From NCBI RefSeq assembly GCF_030272615.1, contig NC_081410.1:192159619-192223618 (forward strand): a stretch of DNA of 64,000 nucleotides, written 5' to 3'. Source of the stretch: Cryptomeria japonica (taxonomy: Eukaryota; Streptophyta; Pinopsida; Cupressales; Cupressaceae). The stretch's first letter is position 1; the number at the start of each line of letters is the position of its first letter. A model generated the notes under the pieces. It worked only from the letters and a program-made list of their open reading frames with translations, was not told the DNA's origin and made no database searches. A program made the position numbers and the translations under genes. This document shows, piece after piece, positions 23,092-33,597 of the stretch.

Positions 23092-23738
23092 ATGTGGAGG
23101 AAAGAAAAACTTCACAAGGAGGTATAATCATTCATTTTTCAGCCATAATTTGGTATCTCCCTCAAAAGGATAATCTTTCCTTTCAATCATTTCAATTACA
23201 TTTATCTCAATTTCATGGTTAATTCTAAAATAAAGGTTTGACCTAAGGCAAGCCCCTATCCCCAACCTATTTTCCTCTCTTCTTATGTGCAAGAAATAGT
23301 TGCATAGTTGTACTTCTCAGAATAAGTTTTATTTACAGAGACGAATTAACATTTTTTGACGTGCGAAAAGTTTAGAGGACCATGGTGCCAGGTCACACTC
23401 TTAGATTTTGAAGAGAATTTTTGAGGGTCAGGTCCAACACATCTTATACTACTCAGATCCAGGTGCTCATGAAAATCATACATATGTAGCTCATTGTTTT
23501 CTCAATTTTACCTTCAATTTTCAACACTTTACATTAAATCAACATTTCAACTTACAAAAGAGGGTAAAACCCCATAAAAATTAATCATTCCATTTAGTAT
23601 TTACTCCTTATCTGATTTATGATTGAAACTATTGGATTCCCTTCCCTCTTTTGAATGTAACGGTTTTAAACAAAAAATATTTTAGTGATTTCTTCCTCTT
23701 ATTTTGCAAATTGCTAAATCAAAATTTTCCCCTTTACA
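23092..23738 (+). repeat. Partial 5' LTR of element F
   Basis: Homology to the G LTR is recognisable in order: GGTTTGACCTAAGGCAAGCC (about 23236-23256; G has the same phrase with AAGGCAAACC), GAGGACCATGGTGCC (about 23372-23388), CTTACAAAAGAGGGTA (about 23550), TTCCCTCTTTTGAATGTAA (about 23640-23660), and the end CCCTTTACA. Confidence 0.72.
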
Positions 23739-23741
23739 TTT

Positions 23742-23760
23742 TGGTGAACTTGACTCCTTA
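23742..23760 (+). promoter_or_regulatory. Mutated primer-binding site of element F
   Basis: TGGTGAACTTGACTCC corresponds to TGGTGAACCCGACGTG of element G, with C-to-T changes. It sits three bases past the LTR end, as in G. Confidence 0.72.
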
Positions 23761-24195
23761 TAGCTTTAATTCTGATTTTTGTCTTCAAATCTAAGTGTGT
23801 ATGCAATTTAAAATTCAAATTTTCATCTACAAGTTTGATTTCCTTGTAAATTTTAAAAATTTAGAGGTTAATTTCACTAAAACCTTAATTTTTAAATTCA
23901 AAATTGAGCTTGTTATTTGTTTAATTTGGATTAATTATTTTAGATCTAAGTACTCTTCAATTTTACAATTCAAGTTTTCATTTACATGTTCAATTTTCAA
24001 TCAAATTTAAAAAAACTAAGTGGTTAATTTCAAAAACCTTAATTTTTAATTTTGGCATTGAACTTGTGGATTTTCTAGATCTTGAATTAAAATTATTTCA
24101 TATTTGAGATTCTTGTTTAAATTTCAAAATTCAAATTTTCACTTGCAAGATTCAATTTCAAATTTTTAAAATTAAGTGCTTAATAAATACCCTAA

Positions 24196-24978
24196 TGTAA
24201 GCATTTTTATGGATTGCTCTTCATGGTAGAATCCTAATAGGAAGCAGATTGAGAATGAAAGGCATAGCTAGACCGAATATGTGTTTAATGTGCAAAAGGG
24301 AAGAGGAAACTATTGATCATCTTCTCTTATTGTGTCCAGTTGCAGTGGAATGTTGGGATTGGCTTTTTGAGATGTTGGAATGGAAATTTATGAGGAATCG
24401 ATGTCTGTTGGAATTCATGTTGTCTTGGCCAGTGGAGGGTAAGTACTCAAAATGGGGGGATCTTTGGGTGGTAGGACCTTTGATGGTTGCTTGGCAAGGA
24501 GAGGAATATGAGAGTTTTTAAGGAGTAGATGCCACTTGAACTTATTATTGACAATATTAAAAGGGGGATGGAGGAAGTAATGAATGGGAAGTTACTAGGG
24601 ACACAGATTAAAATTTATTCTAAATGGGACAAAATGATAGATACTAAATGGTAGTTAAATGAGTTTAGTGTTAGCAAAATAATCAACCAGGGGAATAGGA
24701 GGCAAGATTATCAATGGAGAGAACCACCTATGGGATGGATAAAATTAAACTTTCATGGAGCCAATAAAGGTAACCCAAGAATGGTTGGGTATGGGGCTAT
24801 TCTAAGGAATGAGCTGGGAAGGATGCTTTCTATAGTGATGGGAGTGATAGGAAAAGAGACAAATAATGAGGTCAAACTACATGCTCTTGATGAAGGGTGG
24901 AGCATGTGTGTGGAGAAGGGATTTTCAGAGATTCTTTTTGAGGGAAATTCCCTAGTGGTAATTAATGGAGTAATGTAG
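24196..24978 (+). pseudogene. LINE ORF2 C-terminus: zinc-binding and RNase H-like domains
   Basis: The first domain (about 24200-24520) has the RVT zinc-binding pattern of plant LINEs: C-MC-KREEETIDHLLLLCPVAVECW, then LEFMLSWP. The second (about 24730-24978) reads GWIKLNFHGANKGNPRMVGYGAILRN, then NNEVKLHALDEG and an EGNSLVVI block. This is the RNase H-like (RVT_3) domain, with the usual D of NFDGA replaced by H. The frame is broken between them (stop at about 24519). The RT itself is missing, as expected for 5' truncation on insertion. Confidence 0.82.
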
Positions 24979-25988
24979 TTAACCTTCTATAGTTGGAAAC
25001 TTAAGACATGATTTTTGATGATTGAAGAAAAGTTAAACAAAATTATAGAATTTGAGTTAGCACAAACATATCATGAAGGTAACAATAAAGAAGAATGGTT
25101 AGCCAATGAGGGAATTTGAATTAACATAGAGAACATTCTTGTTGATGAGACGTTGGATCAGAACTAATTGATTATTATAATTGGCCAAGAAAGAATAGGG
25201 CATCGTAATGAAGGGATTGGATAGAAGCCATCACATCCAATGCATAGGTGGTAGTGTTGAGAGAAGGTTTGTGGTAAGTTTGTAAACTCCAAAATTGATG
25301 TTGTGTGTTTTGATGATTATCGCAGGATAAGGTAAGATTTGTTGCAGATTTAGTAAGTCTAGAAGGGGTTTAGATTAGAGTGCAACTTTAGATCTAGGAA
25401 GGTGGATGGCCCATATTTTATTGTAGAATTTTCTAGATAGAGGAGTACCTCTATAAAGAAGGATGTGGAGGTGTTCAAGGTAGAAGGAAAAAATAGAGCG
25501 AGTGGATATGGAAGAAGTATTAATTGTAAAGTGTTAGTGCCAAGAGAATGAAGAGCATGAGGAAACGTCAAAAGAACATGTGAGTCAACTATTCAACAAG
25601 TAAAATGACAAAGAAAAGGAGACTTTTATTCAAATACACAGGATCAAATTTTGGAGTGATGGTAATGTGCATGACGGATTGGTTCTAGAGAGTTTGTTCG
25701 ATTCAATCATGTAGATGTTGGGTTATCCTATCCCTTTCAATGGGATTTCACAAATAATGGTGAGGGATGAAATATCCTAGGTGGTATTGAGGGCCTTGGA
25801 TAGAGTCAAAGCAGTTCTGGATTCGGGATGTATGCTTTTTTTTTCTATCTGAATGCGGAAAGGAAAAAGAAAAAATGCATAAGGCATGGAACCTATTCAA
25901 ATTTAGGGTGATCAATGACTACAATTTGGAAAATTTTGAAGAATTTATCAAGGAGAAAGGAAATGTCTTGCCAAAGGAGGTAGTGGAT
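24979..25988 (+). other. Degraded LINE-associated DNA, no clear ORF
   Basis: Coding-like phrases in plus frames (for example FVRFNHVDVGLSYPFQWDF at about 25695-25755 and a C-terminal helical stretch at 25900-25985) are broken by frequent stops. It probably belongs to the LINE or to an older coding unit. I do not recognise it. Confidence 0.35.
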
Positions 25989-27296
25989 TTTTAGATATAA
26001 AAAAGAAGGAAAACTGAGAGGGGGAGTGAATCAGATTTCACCAGATCTAAGAAATTAACCACAAATATAGATATGATAAAATGCATCAATAATAAAGATA
26101 AGAAAATTGAAAGCACAACACATAACACCAATATTTTGATGTGGAAAACCCGGTTAAGGGAAAATCCACGATGGGAACCTACTCACAATAAGATGATACA
26201 CTGAAGTAATATGTGAAAATATTACAATGGGGAATGCACATTCATTCAAGCACACTGCTTAGAGATAACTACTCAAAAGATAATGAGCTGCAAGGCTACA
26301 ACCCTCAGGGAAGTCTCACTAACTTACAACAAGATTCAAACTACAATCCAAGAGGAATGAATTGCAATAATAGCATCTCCAAATGCTTGATTACAGTTTT
26401 GGTTAAGCATAATTGTCTGCTCTGCAACACCAATCTCTCCTCAATGCACTACACTAAAAGATGAATCCTTTTTTGCACATACATCAATCTCTAATAATGC
26501 AGACACAACCTTGATACCCAATTTACATGACAATATCACCTATTTATACAATTCATCAACCTTGACAACAAGATCGACTAAACCCTCGACTCACAATTAT
26601 AAAATTATATCACACGATACAAAGATCAACCACCAAACTAATATAATGATTTACATGACATAACATGAACCCAATTCAAGTCTCTAAACACACAAGACCA
26701 CCAGAAATCATGCCAAGATCAACCGCAACATGCTACACCACCAAGAGAATCACATAACATGAAGAACATCACTTGTTCAACAAAATCACCAAAAACTTGC
26801 ATAACGATCAATGCAGATCATCAAGACAAATAGGAAATGATTAGGAAACACCAACAAGCACATTAGAATCATTAGTACCAGTTACACCAACACCACTTAT
26901 CAAATCTTCATCTATTAACGTCTGAAAACACAACCAATCACCAACTATCATGAAGAAAGATAACTTGCAAAGCACCAAATCACAATCCATCTAAAATGAA
27001 GATATACAAGACTATCCCAAAAAATTAGATTAAGATTTGATCACACCAGAATATACTATCAAATCCAGAATATGCTAGAGGAAATACTAAACTTTGTAAA
27101 GAACTGATTAGACAAACAATCTGCAAAACCGGATCATATGATATGATTAATTAAGCTTCCTGGATCACCAACACCATTATAGAAAAATATAATGATACTA
27201 AAGATACCCTATAAACCAAACCATAATCACAATGAACTAATCTGCAATCATCGGAGCAGGAATATGTTGACATCAATGACCAGGACATATCCTACA
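25989..27296 (-). repeat. 3' LTR of element E
   Basis: About 1308 bp. In element orientation it starts TGTAGGATATGTCC next to the polypurine tract (CCAAAGGGGGATAT, 27297-27312) and ends with a decayed terminus near 25989. It shares long alignable stretches with 31679-32976, for example GAAGGAAAACT.AGAGGGG and ACAGCACATAACACC-type phrases. Confidence 0.85.
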
Positions 27297-27445
27297 ATAT
27301 CCCCCTTTGGCATTGATGACAACATCTGAATGTAAAAAACAATCAATGCAAAGAAAGAAACATCTCCAACAAACTCCCCCTAAGATCAAGTAGATAAAAT
27401 AATTTTTCACATGCATCTCTCCCTCTTTGACAACAATGCCAAAGA
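27297..27445 (-). promoter_or_regulatory. Polypurine tracts of element E
   Basis: On the minus strand, GGCATTGTTGTCAAAGAGGG (about 27415-27440), then CTTAGGGGGAGTTTGTTGG (about 27368-27386), then ATCAATGCCAAAGGGGGATA against the LTR (27298-27318). This is the same repeated-PPT layout as in A and B. Confidence 0.72.
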
Positions 27446-27606
27446 TCCTAAAGTAGAAAACCAAACTCTCCTTCATAGATAAGAAAATCATGAATCTTCC
27501 TCTTAAACACAACCAAACTACTCCACCAGAGGATCAACACCAACTCATCAATCTAGATAAAGAGATAAGATTGTGAAGTCCACTGGATTGATGCAACTCA
27601 ATGCAT

Positions 27607-29057
27607 CTAGTTCTCATCAGGAGGGGTGGAAACCTCTAACTTGTCTCTCAAATAGACAAATGTATCTGTAGGCAAAGGCTTAGTGAAAATATCAGTAATC
27701 TGTTCCTTTGTAGATACATATTCCAACTTCACTTCCTCTTCATTGACTTTCTCCCTCAAGTAATGATATTTTATTAACACATGTTTAGTCTTTGAATGTT
27801 TCACTAGATTCTTTGACATGTTGATATCCAAACCACCTGAGTGCAACTATCAGTAGCAGCAATGTACTCACCTTCAACAGTAGATAACGACACCGAATCT
27901 TGTTTCTTACTAGCCGATGAAACCAATTTCTTACCCAAAAAGAAATTATCGCTGGATGTACTCTTCTAGTCATCAACATCCCCAACCCATTCAACATTAG
28001 TGTAAGCACATAATATGAAATCATCATTCCTTGGATACCACAAGCCATAATCCACATTCCCCTTCAAGTATCTGAATATCCTCTTAACAACAGTGACATG
28101 ACTCTCTTTTGGATTAGTTTGATATCTAGCAGCCATGCACACAACATGCATAATGTTTGGCCTAGTCTGAGTAAGATATAGCAGTCCATCAACCATAGAC
28201 CTATACAAACTCTGATTAGCTTTCAAAGATTCATCATTCTTAGATAATTTGTATCCGATCACCATAGGAGTTCCAACTGGTTTGGTGTTATCTAACCCAA
28301 ACTTCTTTAATAGTTCTTTCACATATTTAGTTTGAGATATAAAGATACCTTTTCTAGTCTATGAAATTTTCAATCCTAAGAAAAATTTCATCTCACCTAT
28401 CATAGACATCTCAAATTCCTTTTGCATATCACCGGTAAACTTCGTGCTCAACTCATCATCACCTCCAAAGATAATATCATCAACAAAGATTTCAACAATT
28501 AAATGTTATAATTTTCAATCTTAATGTACAAAAAGCTCTAGGGGCTTGTTTCAATCCATAAAGAGATTTCTTCAATTTACATACCTTGTCTCCATCATTT
28601 GATAGTGAAAATCTATTAGGTTTCTCAAAGTAGACTTCTTCCTCAAGATCACCATTTAGAAAGGAAGATTTGACATCCATCTAATATACCTTGAAATCTT
28701 TATAGGAATCATATGCAAGCAACAGTCTAACAAATTCAAGTCTGGCCACCAGAGCAAAAGTCTCCTCATAATGAACTCCTTCTTTCTATGAATATCCTTT
28801 GCACACTAGTCTTGCTTTATGTATGAAAACTTCATTGTCTTCATTCAATTTATTCCTGAATACCATTTAGTACCAATCACATTCTTATCTTTAGGTCTAG
28901 GCACAAGTTCCCATGTGTTATTCTTCTCAACATAATTTAATTCTTCTTCCATAGCTCTCTTCCAATTTTCATCTGTACAAGCTTCATCAACATCTTTAGG
29001 TTCAACTTTAGAAATCAAACATACTTCTTCAGCAGCTAGCCTTCTTCTAGTCATCAC
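27607..29057 (-). pseudogene. Element E reverse transcriptase and RNase H
   Basis: RT: VIGTKW (about 28863-28895), [20 protein letters not shown]-like block (28625-28690), [11 protein letters not shown] (about 28535-28570), and a VDDIIFGG block near 28460-28490. The tether PVGTPMVIGYKLSKNDESLK is near 28215-28290. RNase H: VEWVGDVDD (about 27966-27990), and the terminal TKHVLIKYHYLREKV and TDIFTKPLP. An internal deletion of roughly 80-100 bp removes sequence between [10 protein letters not shown] and the VDD block (the frame jumps from APRAF to LRLKIITFN). Numerous stops are present. Confidence 0.86.
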
Positions 29058-29088
29058 ACATTTATTTTTATTGCCAATAATTTGATTT

Positions 29089-30520
29089 TTAGAATGATTT
29101 AGTCTTACATACCTCAGACTCTTCTAATAGTTCTAATTTTTCAGATTCCTGCACCTCTCCACTAGAAGAAGCAACATCCAAATCAACTATCTCTACCAGA
29201 TCATTCTGCTTTGATTCTTTATTCTGAATAGGATTTATAACAACATGTTGACCATCATCATATCCACATTCTTTGATCTCTTTCCCAACATTCACCTTCA
29301 CATTTTCACTTTTCACTATCTTTCTCAGTCTCTTATTGTAGCACAGGTAGGATTTTCTCTTTGTTGAATATCCCAAGAAAATTCCTTTATCACTTCTTGC
29401 ATCAAACTTTCCTATGTCGTAATCTCTCTTGAAATAACATTTTCTACCAAATACTCTGAAATATCTCACAATAGGAACATGACCAAACCATAGCTCACAA
29501 GGAGTTTTATCGGTATCACCTTTGATATGAACTCGGTTGAATGTGTAAATAGAAGTGCTAATAGCTTCTCTTCAATAGATCTTTGGAACATTCCCTTTAA
29601 TCAGCATAGTCCTTGTAGCATCCAAAATAATCATGTTCTTTCTTTCAACAATTCCATTCTATTGAGGGGTCCTAGGAGCAGATAATTGTCTTCTAATCTC
29701 ATGCCTCTCACAGAATGAATTGAACTCACTGAAACAAAATTCTCCACCTCTGTCAGATCTCAGACATTTCACCTTCAGTTCAGACTTAGTTTCAACCTTT
29801 ACTTTTAATATCTTGAATTTTTCCAAAGCTTCAAATTCTCCTTCAAAAAGACAACCCATATCATCCTGGAATAATCATGAATTAGCAACATAAAATATCT
29901 ATCACCCTACACACTTATAACATTTGTAGTTCCACATAGGTCAATATGCACAAGATCTAGCAATCTATCAGATATATATTGTTTTCTTTTGAAAGAAATT
30001 TTTGTTTGCTTGCCCAATTGACACTCTTTACATACCGGATTAGGAAGCTTAACAATCTTAGGTAGCTCCCTAACAACTTGAGTAGAACTGATCTTAATCA
30101 TTAAATAAAAATTAACATGACACATCCCCCTATGCCACAACCAACTCTCATCAATCTGGGCAATAAAAAAAAAATCTCATCAACATTCAAATGAAAAATA
30201 TTACCTTCCATCTTAGTCCCAGATGCAATCTCTATATCCGACGCATTTAGGATCTTGCCTTTACCATTCTTTAATTGTAGATCATAACCTTTATCAACCA
30301 TTTGTCCAACACTTAAAATATTATGCTTCAAACCTTCAACATACAGAACATCATTAGTATTATGCTTACCATCAAAGGATATAGAACCTCTAACATGGAT
30401 CACAAAGGCTTTGTCATCTTCAAATATCACTATTCCACCATCATACTTTTCCATACTCACAAAATTTCTTTTATCACCGGTCATATGAGGTGAAAAACCA
30501 CTATCAATTACCCATTCATC
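29089..30520 (-). pseudogene. Element E protease and integrase
   Basis: The protease is represented by DSGFSPHMTGDKRNF (about 30465-30510), with the HH of the family changed to PH, and by LSVGQMVDKGYDL (about 30275-30320). The pre-integrase is MWHRGMCHVNF (about 30110-30140) with CKECQLGKQ. In the integrase core, VHIDLCGT is at about 29935, LRSDRGGEF at about 29740-29765 and the APRTPQ region near 29660-29680. After a stop (QNGI region), the tail reads MRYFRVFGRKCYFKRDYDIG and GIFLGYSTKRKSYLCYNKRL (29350-29469). All parts lie in different frames or are split by stops. Confidence 0.84.
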
Positions 30521-30689
30521 TCTTTCCTCAACTTTAGCAGCTAATTATTTCTCCTCAATAGTGCAGCTAGTGGGATCAACGGGTACTAGTCCATCTTCCT
30601 TAAAGGCAAGAAATACAACTTCATCTCCTTCTGATTCTTCATTTGTAACACCTTCATCAGCAACATAATAGCAATTCTGTTGATTCCTA

Positions 30690-31660
30690 TAATTCTAGTT
30701 AGACTTGTTAGACTTATTGTACTTCTCATGCTTCTCATATCTATCATTTATGTCATGCTTATCAAATTTATCATGCTTGTCATATTTATCCATTCTCTTT
30801 GGGCACCTAGAAGAAAAATTCCCTACCTTATTCCAAGAGAAACATTTCAACGACAATTTTCCATCATACTTACTGACTCCCTTAGGCAATCTCTAGGAAA
30901 TCAATGCTTCAAGCTCATCAAGTTCTCTTTCTTTCTCTTCTATTTCCCTCCTTTCTCTTTCATATCTGGATATTCTGCATTCTTCGGGTTCATACTTCTG
31001 CTTACCAGAGATAGATTCCCTAAATGTTGTCTCAGAATTTCCATGTGATTCACCAAACTCGCTCTGCTCAAATGTAGTAATATTTCCAACCAACATGTCT
31101 CTTGTCACAATAGTCACACTCTAGATCTCATCAATAGCAACTACCTTATTTGTATAAGAAGGAGGCAAAGATCTCAACACCTTAGCAACAATTTCATCTT
31201 CTTCAAGGGTTCCACTAACACATCTGATACGTAGGACAAGATCATTCACTTTAGCGATAAAGGAGTCTATGTTCTCATCTTCTCCCATCTTCAACATCAT
31301 ACTTTCCTTTCAAAATCTACAACTTAGCAACTTTAACTTGTCTGTCTGCTTCATATAGGATTTCAAGCTTCTCTCAGATCTCATGTGCGGTTGGAAGTCT
31401 TATTACATTTGTCATCTTTGAATCAGTCAGGGCACTCAACAATTCTTCCTTCACTCTAATGTTATGTTCAACTTCCTTGATCTCATCAGTAGTAATCTGC
31501 CAGTAATATTCTTGAAGACATTTCAAATGCACCTCTATCTGGTTCTTCCATATAGCATAGTTACTTCCATCAAATCTTGGACTATCCTTCTTAAAGATAA
31601 CACCTTTAGCTCTAGTTGCCATCCTGGATCTCATCAAGCGGTCAAGATTATTCCGGAGGA
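30690..31660 (-). pseudogene. Element E gag and degenerate CCHC knuckle
   Basis: Gag begins at about 31620 (MATRAKGVIFKKDSPRFDGS, then NYAIWKNQIEVHLKCL), and its later helices are at 31130-31330 with stops. The knuckle reads CFSWNKVGNFSSRC (about 30805-30845); the second C is W and the H is N, so it cannot bind zinc normally. It is followed by a repeated Lys-Tyr-Asp-Lys-His type linker (KYDKHDKFDKHD) before the protease region. The repeat comes from a short tandem expansion of DNA at about 30715-30790. Confidence 0.82.
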
Positions 31661-31661
31661 T

Positions 31662-31673
31662 ATGGCTTTGATA
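31662..31673 (-). promoter_or_regulatory. Mutated primer-binding site of element E
   Basis: Minus-strand TAATATCAAAGC stands where TGGTATCAGAGC is expected. All differences are G-to-A. Confidence 0.75.
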
Positions 31674-31678
31674 TTATT

Positions 31679-32976
31679 TGTTAGAAACAACAAAGAAGGA
31701 AAACTAAGAGGGGAGTGGTGAATCGGTTTTCACTAGATCTACAAATTTATTCATAAATACAGATCTAATAAATTGCAACAATAATAAAGATAAGTAAATT
31801 GAAATAACAGCACATAACACCAAGATTTTGATGTGGAAAACCCAATTAAGGGAAAAACCATGGTGGGAACCTACCTAGAATAAGATAATACTCTATAGTA
31901 CTATGTGAAAATATTACAATGGGGAATGCACATGCATTCAGGAACACTAGCTAGATCTCACTGCTCAAAAGATAATGACCCAGAAGGCTACAAACCTTAG
32001 GGAAGTCTCACTAACTTACAACAAGATTCAGACTACAATCCGACAATAATGGACTGCAATAATAGCATCTCCAAATGCTTGATGATAGTTCTGGTTAAGC
32101 ACAATTGTCTATTCTACAACACCAATCTCTCCTCAATGCACTAAACCAAAAGATGAATCCTTGTTCACACATACACCACTCTCTGATAATGCAGACACAA
32201 CCTTGATACCCAAATTACATTGACAATATAACCTATTATACAATTCATCAACCTTGACAACAAGGTTGGCTAAACCCTCAACTCACAATTAAAAAATTAC
32301 ATCACACGATACAAACATAAATGACTGAACCAATATAATGATTTACATGACATAACATGGACCTAATTCAAGTCTCTAAACATGCAAGACCACCAAAAAT
32401 CATGCCAAGATCAACCACAACATGCTACACCATCAAGAGAACTGCATAACACAAAGAACATCATCGGTTCAACAATATCACCAAACAATTGCACAATGAT
32501 CAATGTGGATCATCTGAACAAATAGGAAATGATTAGGAAACACCAGAAAGCATGTTAGAATCATCAGTAATAGTTGCACCAACACCACTTATCAAATCTT
32601 CATTTGTCAACATCTGAAAACACAACCAACCAACAATTGTCACAAAGATAACTTGTGGACAACCAAATCATGAGCCATCTAAAATGAAGATACACAAGAC
32701 CATCCCAAATAATATACCAAAAACTTAGATCAATATTTGATCACATCAGATATACCAAAGGAAATACTGAACTCAACAAAGTACTAATTAGAAAAATAAT
32801 CTGCAAAACTGGATCATATGATATGATCAATTAAACTTCCTAGATAACCAACACTAGTACATAATAATATAATGATACTAAATATACTCCATACACCAAA
32901 CCATATTCACAATGAACCAATTTGCAATCACCAGAGCAAGAATATGTTGACATCAATGACAACAACATATCCTAGT
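31679..32976 (-). repeat. 5' LTR of element E
   Basis: About 1298 bp. In element orientation it ends GTTTCTAACA at 31679. The hairpin arms next to the end are GAAAAC (31699-31704) and GTTTTC (31726-31731), around the CACTCCCCTCTTAGT-type loop. Confidence 0.86.
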
Positions 32977-33134
32977 AGCAGCAATGTCCAACCATGGATA
33001 GGGTGGTTGAAATTAGGGAAAGGGATAGCATATTTGTATAATTGAGAGCTGAGATCTTATCTCCATGTAATGTTTTCTATTTTTAGTAGAAAGGGTATTG
33101 CCCCCTAGGTAGATCTTGCTTTGAAAAAAAAAAA
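32977..33134 (+). other. LINE 3' tail and poly(A)
   Basis: A short coding-like remnant is followed by a T/G-rich 3' untranslated stretch (TCCATGTAATGTTTTC, GCCCCCTAGGTAGATC) and an A run at 33123-33134. The F leader resumes immediately after. Confidence 0.58.
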
Positions 33135-33597
33135 CCCCAATTTTTAAATTAAAAATTGAGCTTGTGGGTTGTTTAAATTTTGAATTTCACACTTCAAATT
33201 TGGTTATGAATTTCAATTTCAATTCAAAATTGCAATCTTGTATCAAATTTCAATTTCAAATTTAGTTTTAAAAATTAAGTGGTTAATTAAACAAACCCTA
33301 ATTTTAAATTTAAATTAACAACAATTAAGAGGTTATTTTCACAAGGCCCTAATTTTAAAAATTAAATCTCTTTTGGATAATTTTAATTGTAAATTAAGAG
33401 GTTTTTTACAAATAATCCTAATTTTAAATTTAAATTTTCTAAGAGGTTGCATTATTGCTCTTTATTCTTTCAATCAATTTGTTCATTTAATTAAATAATA
33501 ATTTTTCCTAGAATTTTGCAATATTCAATTATTTTGCAACTTAGATCTCAAAATTCAAATTTAAAATTTAAAATTTCCAATTTCCCTCCCTTAGTGC
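33135..33597 (+). other. Leader of element F, right part
   Basis: Strongly AT-rich with repeated phrases of the type AACCCTAATTTTAAATTTAA and TTAAGAGGTTA. The same phrases occur at 23820-24190, left of the LINE. It corresponds to the leader between PBS and ORF in element G. Confidence 0.55.

Larger units (their letters stand above)
25989..32976 (-). mobile_element. Element E: complete but degraded Ty1/copia element, SIRE-like
   Basis: The LTRs are 31679-32976 (5') and 25989-27296 (3'), about 1.3 kb each and clearly alignable. Going left from the 5' LTR come a mutated PBS, gag, knuckle, protease, integrase, RT, RNase H and a polypurine tract. The element is inserted in LINE-derived DNA. No matching 5-bp duplication was found at the ends (TGGAT against AGCAG), and both end dinucleotides have decayed, so the exact termini are uncertain by a few bases. 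Confidence 0.88.
24196..33134 (+). mobile_element. 5'-truncated LINE in the leader of F (itself split by copia E)
   Basis: The left part begins abruptly in the C-terminal domains of a LINE ORF2 (about 24196-24978). The right part (32977-33134) is a 3' tail ending in an A run at 33123-33134. Copia element E sits between. The DNA on both sides (...AAATACCCTAA and AAACCCCAATTTTTAAA) is the same AT-rich leader sequence of F, consistent with insertion there. The 5' boundary is approximate. Confidence 0.62.
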